Source: an archaeon MnTg01 (GTDB taxonomy: Archaea; Thermoproteota; Nitrososphaeria; Nitrososphaerales; Nitrosopumilaceae). Taken from it: DNA of 5,599 nt. Under the pieces are notes generated by a model. That model ran no database searches and was not told the origin of the DNA. It saw only the letters and a program-made list of their open reading frames with translations. This document shows, piece by piece, positions 5,516 through 5,599 of the stretch; within the stretch, counting starts at the first letter, position 1; the number at the start of each line of letters is the position of its first letter. The stretch lies in the NCBI GenBank assembly GCA_008974855.1, contig BFAR01000075.1, positions 1-5,599 of the forward strand, in the 5' to 3' direction. Made by a program: the position numbers and the translations under genes.

Positions 5516-5525
5516 AATATTAAAG
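5516..5525 (-). promoter_or_regulatory. TATA-like box of the DUF3179 operon
   Basis: On the minus strand CTTTAATATT is centred about 27 nt upstream of the TTG start at 5493. This spacing predicts a leaderless mRNA and supports TTG as the real start codon. Confidence 0.5.
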
Positions 5526-5530
5526 AATTC

Positions 5531-5571
5531 TTCCAAATTGCTTATGTGCCTTAATTTGGAATTAATTTGGA
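5531..5571. promoter_or_regulatory. Operator-like repeat array upstream of the DUF3179 promoter
   Basis: TTAATTTGGA occurs twice, at 5551-5560 and 5562-5571, an 11-base step close to one helical turn. An inverted copy sits at 5531-5539: TTCCAAATT is the exact inverse of AATTTGGAA at 5553-5561, with a 13-base spacer. On the minus strand the array lies directly upstream of the TATA-like box. That position suits an activator, or a repressor covering the TFB contact region. It could also serve a plus-strand gene beyond the right edge. The binding protein is unknown. Confidence 0.5.
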
Positions 5572-5575
5572 TAAA

Positions 5576-5586
5576 GGCTTTTAAGA
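5576..5586 (+). promoter_or_regulatory. Possible divergent plus-strand TATA box at the right edge
   Basis: GGCTTTTAAGA holds a TTTTAAG core resembling the other TATA-like boxes here. A transcript from it would start about 26 nt downstream, beyond the window, so the gene it would serve cannot be seen. Confidence 0.2.
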
Positions 5587-5599
5587 AAAATTAAGATTT

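Overview
The window is AT-rich and most likely comes from an ammonia-oxidising-type member of the Nitrososphaerota (Thaumarchaeota, Nitrosopumilus-like). The basis is a TrmB-family regulator followed by a small protein resembling the thaumarchaeal DUF6659 family, archaeal TATA-like boxes about 25-28 nt ahead of start codons (leaderless transcripts), and several TTG starts. The assignment is inference; no rRNA or other marker gene is present.

Left part (1-2066): the window opens inside uvrC, the nucleotide-excision-repair endonuclease subunit. Its N-terminus lies off the left edge, and its C-terminus stops just after the RNase H-like nuclease domain, with no helix-hairpin-helix module. Next comes a 32-codon gene for a C-x2-C/C-x3-C zinc-ribbon microprotein with its own promoter. 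A small three-repeat TPR protein on the opposite strand converges on it.

Middle (2067-3853): a TrmB-type winged-helix regulator and a DUF6659-like protein lie four bases apart in one operon. The regulator's frame is open for 54 codons upstream of its first ATG but has no start codon there. A one-base shift in a T run would link it to ATG codons at 2087 or 2111, so the N-terminus may be frameshifted or misread. The 313-base stretch after the operon holds a long imperfect hairpin, a perfect 10-bp stem-loop next to T runs (a possible two-way terminator), and a possible 18-codon leaderless ORF.

Right part (3854-5599, minus strand): a membrane-anchored DUF3179 protein with a YCPLC motif and two related halves is translationally coupled, through a TTGA overlap, to a four-helix membrane protein with a Gly-Cys-Cys-Gly motif. 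Upstream of this operon are a TATA-like box placed for a leaderless TTG start and an operator-like array: two direct TTAATTTGGA repeats 11 bp apart plus an inverted copy.

No tRNA, rRNA, insertion sequence or CRISPR array was seen. The least explained parts are the zinc microprotein, the hairpin-rich 3541-3853 interval, the TrmB N-terminus, and the possible DUF3179/GCCG redox pair with its operator array.
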